Positions 1-12,213 of a DNA stretch of 64,000 nucleotides are shown one piece after another. Position numbers and translations under genes: made by a program. Every line of letters begins with the position of its first letter. Position 1 is the stretch's first letter. Below the pieces are notes generated by a model. That model ran no database searches. It saw only the letters and a program-made list of their open reading frames with translations, and was not told the origin of the DNA. Where the stretch lies: assembly GCA_019426215.1 (NCBI GenBank), contig CM033393.1, positions 9,210,046-9,274,045 on the forward strand, written 5' to 3'. Source of the DNA: Buddleja alternifolia. Lineage: Eukaryota > Streptophyta > Magnoliopsida > Lamiales > Scrophulariaceae.

Positions 1-300
1 TTAATTACGATTCTTAAATAATTTTATTCCCAAAACTCAGATATTTCAACCACAACAAACTCAAACAAATATATATGCAGTAAAACAAATAACAATGCCC
101 ATTATTCTAGAAAAAATTCGGCAGAGTAACGGCGTAAAAATTTCTACCAAGTTCTCGACTTAATCTTCACCCAGCCTACCTAGCAACCAACAAAACCAAT
201 CGAACTTCACAAAACCATGAATGCACTAAACGATGTCAACAAAACAATACAACGAATATCCAATCATAATACCAACATAACCAATTAACACTAATCAACT

Positions 301-885
301 ATAACAAAAACCCAATAAACCCACATAACCAATTATTCAAACACTAACATATATAACCAATTAATTAACATAATCAACTATAGTAAAAACCCACATTATA
401 TAACAAAAACCCATTAAACCCACATAACTAATTATTCAAACACTAACATATATAACCAATTAATTAACATAATCAACTATAGTAAAAACCCACATTATAT
501 AACAAAAACCCATTAAACCCACATAACTAATTATTCAAACACTAACATATATAACCAATTAATTAACAGAATCAACTATAGTAAAAACCCACATTATATA
601 ACAAAAACCCATCAAACCCACATAACTAATTATTCAAACACTAACATATATAACCAATTAATTAAGATAATCAACTAGAATAAAAACCCATATTATATAA
701 CAAAAACCCATTAAACTCACATAACCAATTATTCAAACACTAACATAATCAACTATAACAAAAACCCACAATATATAACAAAAACCCATTAAACCCATAT
801 AATCAATTATTCAAGCACTAACATAATCAATTAATTAACATAATCAAATATAACAAAAACCCACATTTATATAATTCACAAAAAA
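301..885. repeat. 99-bp AT-rich tandem repeat, about six copies
   Basis: The phrase 'aattattcaaacactaac' (with small changes) recurs at about 331, 430, 529, 628, 727 and 805. The spacing is 99 bp four times and then 78 bp. Copies differ by a few substitutions, and the last is shortened. The array lies inside the end of CACTA-1, and I see no equivalent array in CACTA-3. Confidence 0.85.
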
Positions 886-928
886 TATAAACATATATAT
901 ATATATGTATACCTAGGGTTTATAATTA

Positions 929-1265
929 GTGGAGAGAAGGTGGGGTCGGCGGCGGTACGGGTCGGCGGCGGCGGTGAATGGTAGAGAGAGAGAGATAGAG
1001 AAAACCGAAAAATGGGAGGAGAATGGAGGTGGCGGCGGCCGATTGTGGTGGTGGTGGTGGGTGGGGGTGGAGTGGAGAGAGAGAGTAGAGAGCGAGAGAG
1101 AGTTGAGAGCGCGAGAGAGAGAGAGAGAGAGAGAAAGTGGGGGGCCTGGGGATGGTGGTGGCGCCTGCGGCGGCCGAGTATGATGGTGGTGGTGGTGGGT
1201 AGTGGTGGTAGAGTAGAGAGAGAGAGAGTATAGAGAGAGAGTGAGTTGAGAGAGAGAGAGATACA
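929..1265. repeat. Purine-rich low-complexity tract (GA and GGT runs)
   Basis: Long runs of GAGAGA alternate with GGTGGTGG and GGCGGCGG. Open frames across it on both strands encode only Ser/Leu/Thr/Pro or Arg/Glu runs and are artefacts of the repeat. Comparable GA runs occur near the ends of CACTA-3 (48028-48130) and, as CT runs, in the non-autonomous CACTA (12083-12112). The tract is therefore a family trait rather than a gene. Confidence 0.8.
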
Positions 1266-1295
1266 CGGTTTTGGGGGGAAAATATTTTTTTTTAT

Positions 1296-1449
1296 CACCG
1301 GTAATAGCGATTTTTTGAAGAACCGCTGTAACAGGTCAGAACCGGTTATAGTGGTTTTAAAAAAAAACTGCTATAACCGGTCCCACGGTAAAGCCTATTA
1401 CAGCGGTTCACCCATGAACCGCTGTAACAGGTGCGCTGTAATATTGTAT
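1296..1449. repeat. CACTA subterminal inverted repeats (AACCGCTGTAA units)
   Basis: Three head-to-head units each pair an ACAGCGGTT-like arm with an AACCGCTGTAA-like arm around a short spacer. A further half unit precedes the terminus. CACTA subterminal repeats are bound by the element's DNA-binding protein (TNPA in En/Spm). The same unit recurs in the other CACTA copies of this window, which supports that role, but binding itself is inferred. Confidence 0.75.
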
Positions 1450-1479
1450 TTTTGTAGTAGTGTTAGGATTATGCATACC

Positions 1480-4400
1480 ACTGTTGGGATTATAGATTGT
1501 CCGTGGCTAATAACCTCTTTCATGAATCTCATAACGAAGTAGCCACAATCCACCTCGTTTGTCTACCGAGGGCACTACAAATGTAATCAAAGTTACGTTG
1601 TATTAGAACACCAACTTCTATACAGATATATAATCTCTTGAAACTAGAAAACACTAACCTTTATTTTAATCCATTGACAGGCCTTGTTTTTGGATTTCTT
1701 GGAATAGTTGTTGCTATTTGCACGAAATATGTGCACAGCTCTATAAAAAAAATATAAAAAACAAGAAAATATGTCAAAAAGAAACAATTATGTGAAATAA
1801 GGAAGATATACACACTTTAAAAAATATTAAATATAATGGATACATTGATTGAATGAAAAACTTACTGATTGATTTTTTCTGTCATCTCGTCTCGGTAATA
1901 CGGCTCACCATGCAAAGAATCCAGATAGTAAACGGCCTCTTGAAATGGATCAAATGCAAGTAACACCCAATGTCCCCTAAAAAGCATTCAAAAGATAAAT
2001 TCAAAATTTGTGCTGCGTAACTAGTTTTACAAATTAAAGTTGAGTCTTTAGTAGCTCACCCGGTGTTGTAAGGTGCAAGAAATAACTTATTCATTTGTGC
2101 ACTCTGTATCATAGCACGTGCTATGTACTGCACTTGTTGAACTTGCATGCCTGTTCCCGCAAATATGGAATGCAGACTAAGGAACCCGAAACTTATTTCT
2201 TTCCCTTCGGGGACCACGTACTTAACCCACAAAAACCTAAATTGATCATAAAAAATAAATTTCGAGTAACGAATATAATCGCAGTTCAGATACAATAAAA
2301 TAATTACAAAACATACTTTATGTACATTGAAATGAGAAAGGCTCCTATCTCTTCTTGACACAGAAGGTGACAAATCTCCTCCTTCCCAATATATTCGGGG
2401 AATGCTAAATTCATAATTCTTTCCTCGATGTCTATAGTGATCTAGTCAGCAATAGACATCATCTTCATATACTTCCCAACATATAAAAGCTCATTAGGGA
2501 GTGCAGCTAGTTCAAGGTCTGCACATCTGTCACCTTCACGTGCAGGCTTGGCCACTGGAGGTTTCGGTTTGACAGCTGAGTGCTTCAACGTCCCTGATTT
2601 CTGGTTTCCAGATGATTTGGATGGTCTTAGAGACTATTTAAGCAAAGAAAATAAAACGTGAATGTTACACACCAAAGTATATTTAGTAACCTTAAGCAAT
2701 TGTTATAATTTATTAATGACTAGCTATTAATTACATACCGGTGCATCACTGACAATGACAAGACTCGCTGGCCAAGCAAGAAAGGTACCCAAAGCATTAG
2801 AAATGGTGAGCACTTCATCATTGAAAGGGAGAGGTAGGGGTGTATCTGCCTCAACTGCAGTGTCAACGTGCACTTTCACAAAGTTGGTGGCTAATGGACG
2901 GTTGTGAAGTATTCTATCATTCACTCTATTGTACATCTATCCAGTAGCCACCACACGATATGACGATGATGAAAGTGCTAATTGACATGGTGCAATAACC
3001 TATATATATATATATATATACAACATTATATTAGAAAGTTTTTGTGTGTTTTACAAAAATAGAGAGTTGAAAGTTACATGATCAATAAACAAGTTCAAAT
3101 CACTACCTCAAGAAGCATCTTAACTTGTTCTGGGTAGCTATCTTTCAAAGAAATCACCTCATCTTCATGTGGCTGATGCGATTCAGACGCTTCCATATCA
3201 TCGATCCGGCGTTGCATGGCAAACATTGATTCGGAGAGGCTCTTCACTATGTTTCTCAAACTTTCCACCTCCATTTTTTTAGAAGACTTTGGATCAGTAC
3301 TCTCTTTGTGAGATCCCAAAGCCAACACCCCTAACGCAACCCGGATGCTCCTTCTGTTTAAGAGTTTTAGCCAATAGATCATCTCGACTCCTCTCTTTTC
3401 CACTATGACTAGTACTCTCTTGTGAAATGCTCTCCTTTAATAATACATTTAAAAAAATAAAAAAAAATTAGTGAACTTTGTTTTTCAATAGTATTTCAAA
3501 AGAAACATACAACACATTATAGAGCTAAAAGTGTAAATAACTCACCATTTAATTCACCACTCTTCTAACATTGTTGTTATCAACTTCATTTATTTTATCG
3601 AAATGCGCAATCCACCACGCGAGTGCTCATGCCACCTCTGTCCAATCAGACACCGCATCCCTCCTTCTATTCATCTATATTTTGATTAAAAAATATATAT
3701 TTATTAACAAGGAATTTTTATTAAAAAAATTGTAAGGATTCACTGCTAAATGAACTACGTACCTCAATTTGCTCCACAAGAGCATGTCCAAGACGTGATC
3801 TCCCATAAGGATATTCAGGTTCCTTTGCTCTTTCCTGATTTTTCCTACTTAGTTTCTGTTTATTACATAATCAAATTATTAGTTAAATATAAACGCAATA
3901 ACAACAAATGAAACTGTAAATTAAAATGACTACCTGAAACTCTTCACTTAGGCGAAGATCTACAAATGTTGTTCAGTCTGCTTGAGGTATCTCATACTGT
4001 GAGGATGGGTTATAATTAATGTTCCCACCATCATCTCGCACCCACACTCTACTCAAGTAGCTCGTGAAGTTACGTGCTAGCTTTCCAGCTTCTGCTGGTA
4101 CGTACTTTTGTCTACTTTCTTCAATATCAAATGCCAACTACAAAATACAAACAACAAAGTATATAGGAAATTATAATTTAAAGAAAATTAAATAAAAAAA
4201 AATGCATTAACAATTAGAAATATGATAATATCCAAATTACCTTTGTTTCATTCCAAATGTTTCTTTTTGTTGGTGACGGGACTTTTCGCCAATCACTGAT
4301 GGTAATCAGCACCTTATGCCGAGCCAAAACTCTTATATAACCAACAAATATTGATTTGTTTGGGTCAGCTGCTTGGCCTCTGTCATTCCAGCCGAAAAGT

Positions 4401-4550
4401 AGCCTTATGCTTTTACTTCTGGCATTGATAACTTTTTTCATAGCCATGACACCTCTCTGTATCTCCTTTTCATGACGGCTATCTAATCTATATACATCAT
4501 CCTCAGGAAAACTACCGGTAGGATCTGAAGCCATCGACCTACAAAAGCTA
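1480..4550 (-). pseudogene. CACTA second gene: DUF8039-like plus Ulp1-like (C48) peptidase, decayed
   Basis: Read leftwards, the pieces appear as exons. A basic N-terminal exon (about 4214-4530) starts MASDPTGSFPED. A further exon lies at 3960-4140, a coiled-coil-like piece at 3095-3280, and a piece resembling DUF8039 with the LPLPFNDEV region at 2727-2936. C-terminal exons follow at about 2056-2400, 1880-1976, 1679-1735 and 1500-1572. The last four match the fold of Ulp1/SENP cysteine peptidases: a His codon in GHWVLL (1970-1972), an Asp in YYLDS (1919-1921) and a Cys in VDCGYFVM (1545-1547). A TAG stop lies a few codons before the Cys, where CACTA-3 has a Gln codon, so this copy is broken. 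Other CACTA and MULE transposons carry Ulp1-like domains. The role here (deSUMOylation or processing) is unknown. Confidence 0.7.
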
Positions 4551-4679
4551 AAAAATACAGAAGTTAGATTCATTCCTATTATTCTAGAAAAAAATTGGCA
4601 AAGTAATGGCGCAAAAATTTGTACCAAGTTCTCGACTTAATCTTCCCTCAAACTTGCAACCACCGGAAACCCAACAAAT

Positions 4680-5085
4680 TCAGCAATTACAAATATTGAT
4701 CACCAGTTGGATCACATAAAAATACAAATATAGCATAATATTTCCAGCAACTAAGTATAAATATTAATCACCACTTGGATCACATAAAATATCATATTTG
4801 CAGCAATTATAAATATTGATCACCAGTTGGATCATGTAAAGCATCATATTTCTAGCAACTACAAATATTGATTACCAGTTGGATCATATAAATAAAAGTA
4901 ATTTAAAATACAAATGACACTACATATTTCCAGCAACTAAGTATAAATATTGATCACCGGTTGGATCACATAAAGCATCATATTTCTAGCAACTAAGTAT
5001 AAATATTGATCACCATTTGAATCACATAAAGCATCATATTTCTAGGAACTAAGTATAAATATTTATCAAAAAATAAGTCTATCAT
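4680..5085. repeat. Tandem GATCACCAGTTGGATCA repeats inside CACTA-2
   Basis: The phrase 'attgatcaccagttggatca' with minor variants recurs roughly every 50-70 bp between the two transposon genes, linked by 'gcatcatatttctagcaact'. The same repeat occurs in CACTA-3 at 43555-43640 and 47338-47610, which indicates a family-specific internal repeat. Its core is nearly palindromic (GATCNNNNNNGATC). No coding sequence is seen in this stretch. Confidence 0.8.
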
Positions 5086-5245
5086 ACAATTATAAAATAA
5101 GTTCAAATACCTTTCATCGTTTTATTTTTGTCGTTGGCATAGCAGTCTTTTGCTTCCCATCGGTACAACCATTTTTTTAGTACGTCGACGAACTGATGGA
5201 TTAATCCATATCCCTTCTTGGCGATCTTGTCACATATACAATTCA

Positions 5246-7948
5246 TCATCGCTTATATCCCAAGTCATCTTCTCCATCAATTGATTGTGAATCACCTAAG
5301 ATAGGATTTTCTCCATCACCTTCGCTCTCTTCATAATCATCATCAATACAAGAATTTTTGTTTGCCGATAAAACAATGGACCACCTCTTATTAACACGAT
5401 CGGTGATTAAAAACACTTGATTAGCTTGTGATGCCAAAATGAAAGGTTCATCTTTGTATCCTACCCTTTCAAGGTCTACTCGAGTGAAGCCTATTTCACT
5501 ATTATCGACACCATTTTTATTGTCAACCCAACTACACGTAAATACAGGCACCCGAAACCAACTATAATCAAGCTCCCATATACGTTCAATCACCCCATAA
5601 TATGATAAATCGGCATAGATGGGGTTATTATCTTTCGCACTTGAGATATGCATTGCTTGAGCTACAAGACTCACCCCACTATTCTGCATTGTACTTCGTT
5701 CATCTTGGTCTTTTGTATAGAATGTGCGACCATTTATACGATAACCTGAATAACAAAATACTAGGTTGTCCGGACTTATCAACAGCCATGCCAATTTATC
5801 TGAAACTGAAAGTGGATTCTCTTTCTGTTTCTCTTCAATATTCTTTCGAAATCAATTGATGAAACTCTTGTTATGCTCTCTTGAAATCCAGCTCTCATTT
5901 TTAATTGGATTGAATCTCCTAAGTTGGTTCTTATGCTCTTCAACATATGGGTCAACCTCATCTATGTTGTGGAGCAAATATAGGTGTGTCTGCTCCCTTT
6001 GTGTAGTAGGAACACTAACTAATTGCTTCCAATTACGCTTTTTCTTTCTGTTCCCCCTCCCACAACATGAGACTTGACTTTGGAAGCTCTGCAACATTAG
6101 AATCTGCCAGATACTCTGTGCAAAATGTAATGGCTTCATCAACTATGTACCGTTCAACAATGCCTTTCAATACCTTCATATAACGTTCAGCCAGATACAT
6201 AGATCTCATAAAAGCCGGTCCACATAGTTGTGTCTCTCTAACCAAGTGAATAGCTAGGCGAGTCATTATAAGCAGGTGGAAAATACATCTCAAGCTCACA
6301 CAAAGTGATGACAATTTGTTTCTGAAGTGCAGGAAATTGTTCAAGATCAAACACCTTGCTCCACATTGCTTTGAAGAAGAAACATAATCTAGTTATCGTG
6401 TCTCTCACCTTTTTTGGCAAAATGGCCCGTATAGCAATTGGTAGCAAATGATCCATGATTACATGACAATCGTGAGTCTTCATGTGCTTTAGCTTCAAGT
6501 CCATCATTGATACAAGACTGCTAATGTTAGAAAAATACCCTTCTGGAACTTTCACTCCATTAAGAAACTCACATAATGTAATTTTCTCTTTCCTGGATAG
6601 AGTGTGAGCTGCTGGAGGCAAATAAGTACGTTTCCCCTTATTTTTTGTTGGTACCAATTTACCTGTTATCTTCATTTCAACCAAGTCTAACCTTGCATGT
6701 ACGCTATGTTTTGTCTTTCCGGGCACATTTAGAAGTGTACCAATGACACTATCAAATACATTTTTCTCAATATGCAATGCATAATATCAAGAAAATGTCT
6801 AACATGTAAGGACGTCCAATACGGCAACTCAAAGAAAATTGACCTTCTTTTCCACCCAATTTTTACAAGGCCACCTGAAAAAGTCTTTCCAAATTTGACC
6901 TCCAAGTCTTTTGCATTCTCAAACACGTCTTCACCAGTCAAGCATATAGGAGCTCGACCTTTTTCTATATTCCCATTGAAAGCTTTCTTCCACCGACGAT
7001 ATCGATGGTTCCGATTTAGCCATCTCCGATGCCCTTGGAATGCATATTTCTAAGAGTGTGTCAATCGATATTGATCTGTACTCTTAACACATATGGGGCA
7101 TCCACTTTGGCCATGTACACCATATCCCTCGAGATTTGATCTTGCTGGATAATCATTGATTATTCCAAATAATATGACACTAAGATTGAAATTTTCTTCT
7201 CTGAACCCGTCATATACTTGAATACTGATCTCCCAAAACACCTTTAAATCCTCAATTGAAGGAGCCAAGTAGACATCTATATCATTTCCAGATTGTTTTG
7301 GCCCAGAAATGAGCATAGGGATCATTATATGCTTTCGCTTCATGCATCGCGATGGGGGAAGGTTGTAGATCATCAAAATCACCGGCCATGTACTATGTGA
7401 GCTATTTTGCAAGTCGTGAGGGTTCATGCCATATGTAGTCAATATAAGGCGCAGGTTTCTTGATTCTTCACCAAATTCAGGGAAATCATCATCAATCTTT
7501 TTCCATTGAGGAGAATCCGAGGGGTGTCGAATCTTGCCATCTTCAATCCTTTCCTCAAGCCTTCTATCAGCATGCCATGTCAAGTCCTTGGTTAACTCTT
7601 TACTACTGTACATGCGCTTAAATCGTGGTATTATGGGCAAATACCATATTGTTTTGACAGGAGCAGATCCATTCTTCTTGTACCGTGAGGTGCCACATTT
7701 AGGGCAGGCCTTCAATGATGTATAGTCAGTTCTAAACAATATGCAATCAGTGAGACACGCATGTATCCTCTCATATCCCATGCCAATTGAGGTTAACATC
7801 CGTTTAGCCTCATAAGTACGATTAGGTAACACATTATCCTCGGGTAGCATGCTTTTTAATAGACCAAGTAAGTTTGTGAAACTCTTATCATTCCGCCCAT
7901 TGTTGGCTTTTAACATGTATAGGTTTACGACTGTTTTCAACTTGTATA
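5246..7948 (-). pseudogene. TNP2-like CACTA transposase, truncated and frameshifted
   Basis: Reading leftwards from 7948, the first block (to 7050) has the TNP2 features CPKCGTSRYK, LISGPKQSGNDIDVYLAP and YGVHGQSGCPIC. It continues in other frames at 6729-6941 and 6238-6777 with a DUF4218-like stretch (ALYLP-type PPAAHTLSRKEK region and DCHVIMDHLLPI), then 5779-6142. It ends with a DUF4216-like C-terminal block at 5246-5794. TNP2 cuts the CACTA ends and carries out transposition in the nucleus. The N-terminal Transpos_assoc domain seen in CACTA-3 is missing because the element is cut at 7948. Shifts of frame between blocks show that it is inactive. CACTA-3 carries a longer relative. Confidence 0.85.
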
Positions 7949-8341
7949 GGTATATATAGAGTCACTATGAGGCTTATGTGTAATTATTTACGTCTTTTAT
8001 TTTTATTTCATAGCCCTTGCATTATTATAACATATTATACTCTCCCTATATATACAAATAACTTAAAAATTGGCCCTTATGAGGATATATTAGCATTAAT
8101 AAATCTCGGGTATCACAATATCTTTAATTAAATCTATTTTGTCAGACAATTCACATCAAATGTGATTTTACCAAAATATCCTTAGCATAAGGAAATATTT
8201 CTTTTCTTCACATAGCGCGACTCTCTAGACTCGATTCAATTGGAAATGGGAGGATTCCAAAGGATAAGGTTGTCACCTAGCCAACACCGTGGAACCAAAT
8301 CGTAACCCAATTGAAATTGAGATGATCATGACATCACGAAC
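7949..8341. other. Left half of an old LTR-like sequence split by the Sirevirus
   Basis: There is no coding sequence. The start, 'tatatatagagtc', resembles the interior of the Copia-2 LTR near 25890. The tail ends with the CGAAC target copy at 8337-8341, so this piece and 22689-23539 were once joined. Assignment to a retrotransposon LTR is tentative. It could also be unrelated intergenic DNA. Confidence 0.35.
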
Positions 8342-9876
8342 TGTTGGTCCCAAGTGGCATACGAAAGGGTCTAGAAGGGGGGGGGTTGAATAGACCCTGA
8401 AGTCTTTTCGACTTCAAAAATTCGTATTAAAAATGTGTTGGACGGTTGAAAAGTATGCACTTGACTAAGCGTCTATTGAAGTCTGTTTATAGAAAGATAA
8501 CTTAGACTTCAAGATTTGAATACTATAACCAAATAGGTTTAAGCGTTCACTTTTTTGATAAGTGTTAGCACAACGAAATTGATTTTATAGTCTTCTTGTT
8601 TGAAAGCTTTTAGCATCACAAACTGTTTCTTAGTTTTTTGGCTTTTGATTGCGTTTAACTTAATCAATTTATGCAATGATATGATAATAATGGAATTGAC
8701 TATAAAGTACATAACACAATATTAGTAAGGTTCGTTGGGTGGTGTAATCCCAACTACGTCCTTCTTCTCCTTGAAGACTTGGAGGCAATCCACTAAGATG
8801 ATTCTCAAAGAATCACACAAAATTTTCTACAAATTAGGGAGAGATGGATGTCGATGACTTGAGCTCCTTGATCACACAGATTTCTGCTCTCAATCACTTC
8901 TATCCCCTTGCTTCTTTCACCCAGAAATAATGCAAGTATCCAACTTCGACTTCACACAGATAGCGAGGCTTGGATGGGATTTTTCTAAACGGTTTGTTTG
9001 ATTTTGATAAAGTTCAAACAACTGGAAATATCTCAATAGTAATGAAGGTTTCTCTGAAAATAAAGTTTGAGATATTGATTGATTGTCTCAGGAATTTAAG
9101 AAAAGCAAAGAGAATGTTTGCTTGAATGTTCTGGCTTTTTTGAGAGTTTTAAGGAATGAGACTTCAATGCAACAATAATTTGGCTTGGAATCAATCGAGT
9201 ATGTATGGCTTGCTGTTGAAGTCCTATTTATAGGCATTCTTGGAAAAAGTGTCTGTTTGACACATGCACAGGCGTGTGTCTCTCACTTCCGCGAGTGAAC
9301 AACTTTTGTCCTTTTTCTTGAAAATCTGGTGCACAAAAGTTGGTGCTGTAGTCTGTGAAAGTTGACAGTCCAATAGGGTGGCTTCTCCGTATGTCCGAAA
9401 GAGCTTATCACATTTAATGCTCTTATCAGCATTTAATGCATTTGAATTAAATGCCCGTTGGCATTTAATGCATTGAGAATATTTGAATTAAACTCCTTCT
9501 GAACTTAGAAACAAATTCAGGTGAAATCAGTCATTGATAGACGCTCATTCATCCTTGAATAACTTCAGTCCTAATGAACGCTTGATATAGCTAGTTGTTT
9601 GGACGCTTGGAATCTTTATCTTCATTCAGACTTCAGGCGCTTGACTCTTCAAACTTAACTACTAATAAACTCACTCAGAAATTATCAGACGCTCAGTCTA
9701 AGAATACTTAGCCTAACACTCTAGAATAAAAATAAAACAAAGTTTATAAAGCCTATTACAATTCTAACGCTCAAAGCTTATACATGATTTCTACTAAAAT
9801 CAAACTTACATATTTTGAGGTCTAACAAGTAATCCTTATTAACATCATCAAAACATCTAACATGAAATTTCTAACA
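8342..9876 (-). repeat. Sirevirus 3' LTR (left copy, 1535 bp)
   Basis: It begins TGTTGGTCCC and ends TTTCTAACA, aligning end to end with 21162-22683. Over the first 330 bp I count about 28 differences by eye, so the element is much older than the Athila copies. Several differences are C/T or G/A at CG sites. Confidence 0.95.
9224..9233 (-). promoter_or_regulatory. Candidate LTR TATA box
   Basis: CTATAAATAG reads on the minus strand, in the orientation of the element. The other LTR has the matching but altered site at 22046-22054. No other obvious TATA motif is nearby. Confidence 0.45.
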
Positions 9877-9890
9877 ATTTCTCCCTTTTT
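9877..9890 (-). promoter_or_regulatory. Sirevirus polypurine tract
   Basis: On the minus strand AAAAAGGGAGAAAT lies directly against the LTR start TGTTAG. This is the position of the plus-strand primer, and the sequence fits the usual Sirevirus form (A-rich, then GGGAGA). Confidence 0.85.
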
Positions 9891-11576
9891 GATGATGGCA
9901 TTACTTACTCTTTTATAGTTCAAATGTTAGACAGCCAAAAATTAAAGTTAGCTTTGGTTAGTAAAAGTTAGTTGAAGTTAGTAAAGCTTCAACGAGGTAT
10001 TTAAGCTGAAAAATGCCTTTTTATATATATCAATGATTACACGTATTTTTACAACAAAAAAAATATAAGAGACAAGAATATAGATAATGTAAATTAAACA
10101 GCTCTAATGACTTGGTCTAATTATGTATCACTTGGACATTTTAGCTCAGATAGCTTCAGTTATGTTATCTTCTAAAGTCATCATCGCAGCATGATCTTTG
10201 TCAATTACAAGCTTATTCTCTTCCTTTTGTCTGTTTTGGAAAGCAGTCAAGTGTTTGTCCCATTCAGTCGGATCAATACCAATATGGCTTAGCCAAATTC
10301 TGAAAGTTCGGTTGAAGTCAATCATCTGCCTCTCTTCAGCTAGAGTTCTTGGATCTATAGGTTCTGGAATAGAAACTCTTTGAAGAGGGATGTCATGCTG
10401 TTCAAGCCTTACTCGAGTAGGTATTGGTAGATTTGGATATAGTGCTATCGGAGGTTCTCTTAGCGTTCTACTAGGCGCTCCTGCAGTTATCCAAGATGGG
10501 AAATCATATCTTTATGCAGAAGGAGGAGATACTAGCTGACGCTTCGGCGGCGGAGGAGGATCTTGAGCTCTTGAACTAGACGCTCTCCTTTTTCTCCTTT
10601 TCTCTTCTCTTCCCCCTTATTGCCATCATCAGCCTTTGAGAAATGTTCTGTGAGTAGGCTAACCTGATTAGCAATCTGAGACATTGACGCTGTAAGATCA
10701 TCCAGACGCTTGTCGAAATGTTCCTACATTGCGAGTAGCCTGGCGCTGGTAGCATCATTCAGTGTGATCTCTAAGGTGTCTAGGCACTTCTCAAAGTGTT
10801 CTTTCATGGCGAGTTAGTTGGCCCGAGTAGCATCATTCATTTCTAGAAATTCTCTGCGACACTCACCAACAGCCGCTTGAGCAGAACCGTGCACATGAGC
10901 AATCTGAGCGCTCATAGTTTGAGATTCAATCTTTTTTAAATCAGTCTTGATCCACTGTTAGGCTTCCGAATTCTGAGTCGCGTGATCATTAACTTCCTCC
11001 AAAACTGATTTCAAAAGTGGCACAAAGTTTTGACTCACATCAGAAGGAACCACTTAAGCAGCCGGTCGCTTGAATTTTGATGTGGGGTTAAGTGATTCAA
11101 GAGATACTTGATGTGCTGGATCAAAAACGGTGCTGCGGACTTCAATCTGTGAATCAGCAACATCAGGAACTTCAGATTCAGGAGCGTCTGGATGAACCTC
11201 TGGTGGAGACGCTTGAATATGTTCCTTAGCAGATGATGAAATACTTGCCGCTTCAAGTGCAGAAGCTTGAGCTATTTCCATAGCCGTTTCCTGAGGTGCT
11301 GACTTCAGTTGTCGTAGTTCAGTGAAAGGGAAATGCAAGCTGGCATATGGCTCATCTACATATTTGAATGTTGCACTTTCTAGAAGCTCAGTCAGATGCG
11401 GAAGAAGAAGGCAAGTACCTTGAATGAATGTGCGAATTAGACTATCTGTGGCCCTGATGTACATGGGACCAATGATATCCAGCACATGATTCGGAAACAC
11501 TTTGGACGGCGCTTGATAAATGGAGAAGATTGCATTGGAGCAGTAATCCCTTGAAAATCCAATTGGCCTATCTGTT

Positions 11577-11975
11577 GTAACAGGTCAAAAAAATTTAAAA
11601 AAAAATTCCCCCTCTCCAATTTTCCCGCCCAAAATTTTTCGGAGCAAAAAAAAATACTTTTTTTTTGGTACCGAACCGGTTACAGCGGTTCGCTACCGAA
11701 CCGCTGTAACAGGTCAAAAAATTTTAAAAAAAATTCCCCCCCAATTTTCCCGCCCAAAATATTTCCGCCCAAAATTTTTCGGAGTAAAAAAAAATAATTT
11801 TTTTTTTGGTACCGAACCGGTTACAGCAGTTCGGTACCGAACCGCTGTAACCGGTTCCCTGTTACAGCGGTTCGCTACCGAACCGCTGTAATATTTTAAA
11901 AAAATTCCCCCCCATTTTTCCCGCCCAAAACTTTCCGGACCTATTACAGCGGTTATTCAAAGAACCGCTATAATA
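11577..11975. repeat. Left subterminal hairpin repeats of the non-autonomous CACTA
   Basis: After a half unit at the edge, four inverted pairs of TTACAGCGGTT and AACCGCTGTAA follow (about 11680-11710, 11815-11855, 11862-11892 and 11940-11976). T-rich and C-rich spacers resembling 'ttcccgcccaaaat' separate them. Confidence 0.8.
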
Positions 11976-12079
11976 GGCTTTGACCGAAAATAAAAATCCT
12001 CTTTATATATCTCACTCCTCTTTCTCTTCTTCATTTGAAATTTGAAATTTCATCTTCTTCATTTCCTCTTTATCTCTCA

Positions 12080-12082
<3 letters not shown>

Positions 12083-12113
<31 letters not shown>

Positions 12114-12213
12114 TAACGCCGCCGACACTACCACCTCCATCAACGCCGCCGAGACTACCACCTCCATCAACGCCGCCGACACTACCACCTCCATCAACGC
12201 CGCCGACACCACC
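12083..12213. repeat. CT microsatellite and 27-bp tandem repeat
   Basis: A (CT)n run to 12110 is followed by about four copies of a 27-bp unit containing 'actaccacctccatcaacg'. Open frames here are only repeats of this unit. From 12214 to 12350 the DNA is a GTATGT/TGTGTA-rich microsatellite, like that in CACTA-3 at 47745-47935. Confidence 0.8.

Larger units (their letters stand above)
1..1462 (-). mobile_element. CACTA-1: terminal part of a CACTA transposon, nested in CACTA-2
   Basis: The right boundary ends in TTTTTGTAGTAGTG, the inverse of a CACTACTACAAAAA terminal repeat. The bases that follow (from 1463) match the inside of a second CACTA element: the same stretch occurs near 40498-40620 without interruption. 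This part therefore inserted into that element. The block at 88-170 (Alu-free, AT-rich, containing 'cccattattctagaaaaa') resembles 47160-47235 in CACTA-3, which lies upstream of the transposase gene, so this is the transposase-5' end of an element whose genes lie left of the window. The strand is inferred from that comparison. No coding sequence is seen in the visible part. The probable 3-bp target copy is TTA at 1463-1465; its partner is outside the window. Confidence 0.8.
1463..7948 (-). mobile_element. CACTA-2: truncated CACTA transposon with TNP2 and Ulp1-type genes
   Basis: This segment is collinear with 40498-46670 of CACTA-3, including gene order, introns and repeats. Its left part is cut by CACTA-1 and its far left end is outside the window. 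On the right, similarity to CACTA-3 stops at about 7948 inside the transposase gene, before the N-terminal domain, where LTR-like sequence begins. It has no right terminal repeat and cannot be autonomous. Confidence 0.85.

Noticed and set aside
876..1298. Overlapping open frames of Ser/Leu/Pro or Arg/Glu repeats on both strands
   Set aside because: They are translations of GA and GGT microsatellite DNA in several phases and have no protein-family features.
5602..5859. Plus-strand frames opposite the TNP2 genes
   Set aside because: They are antisense shadows of the transposase and have no motifs.
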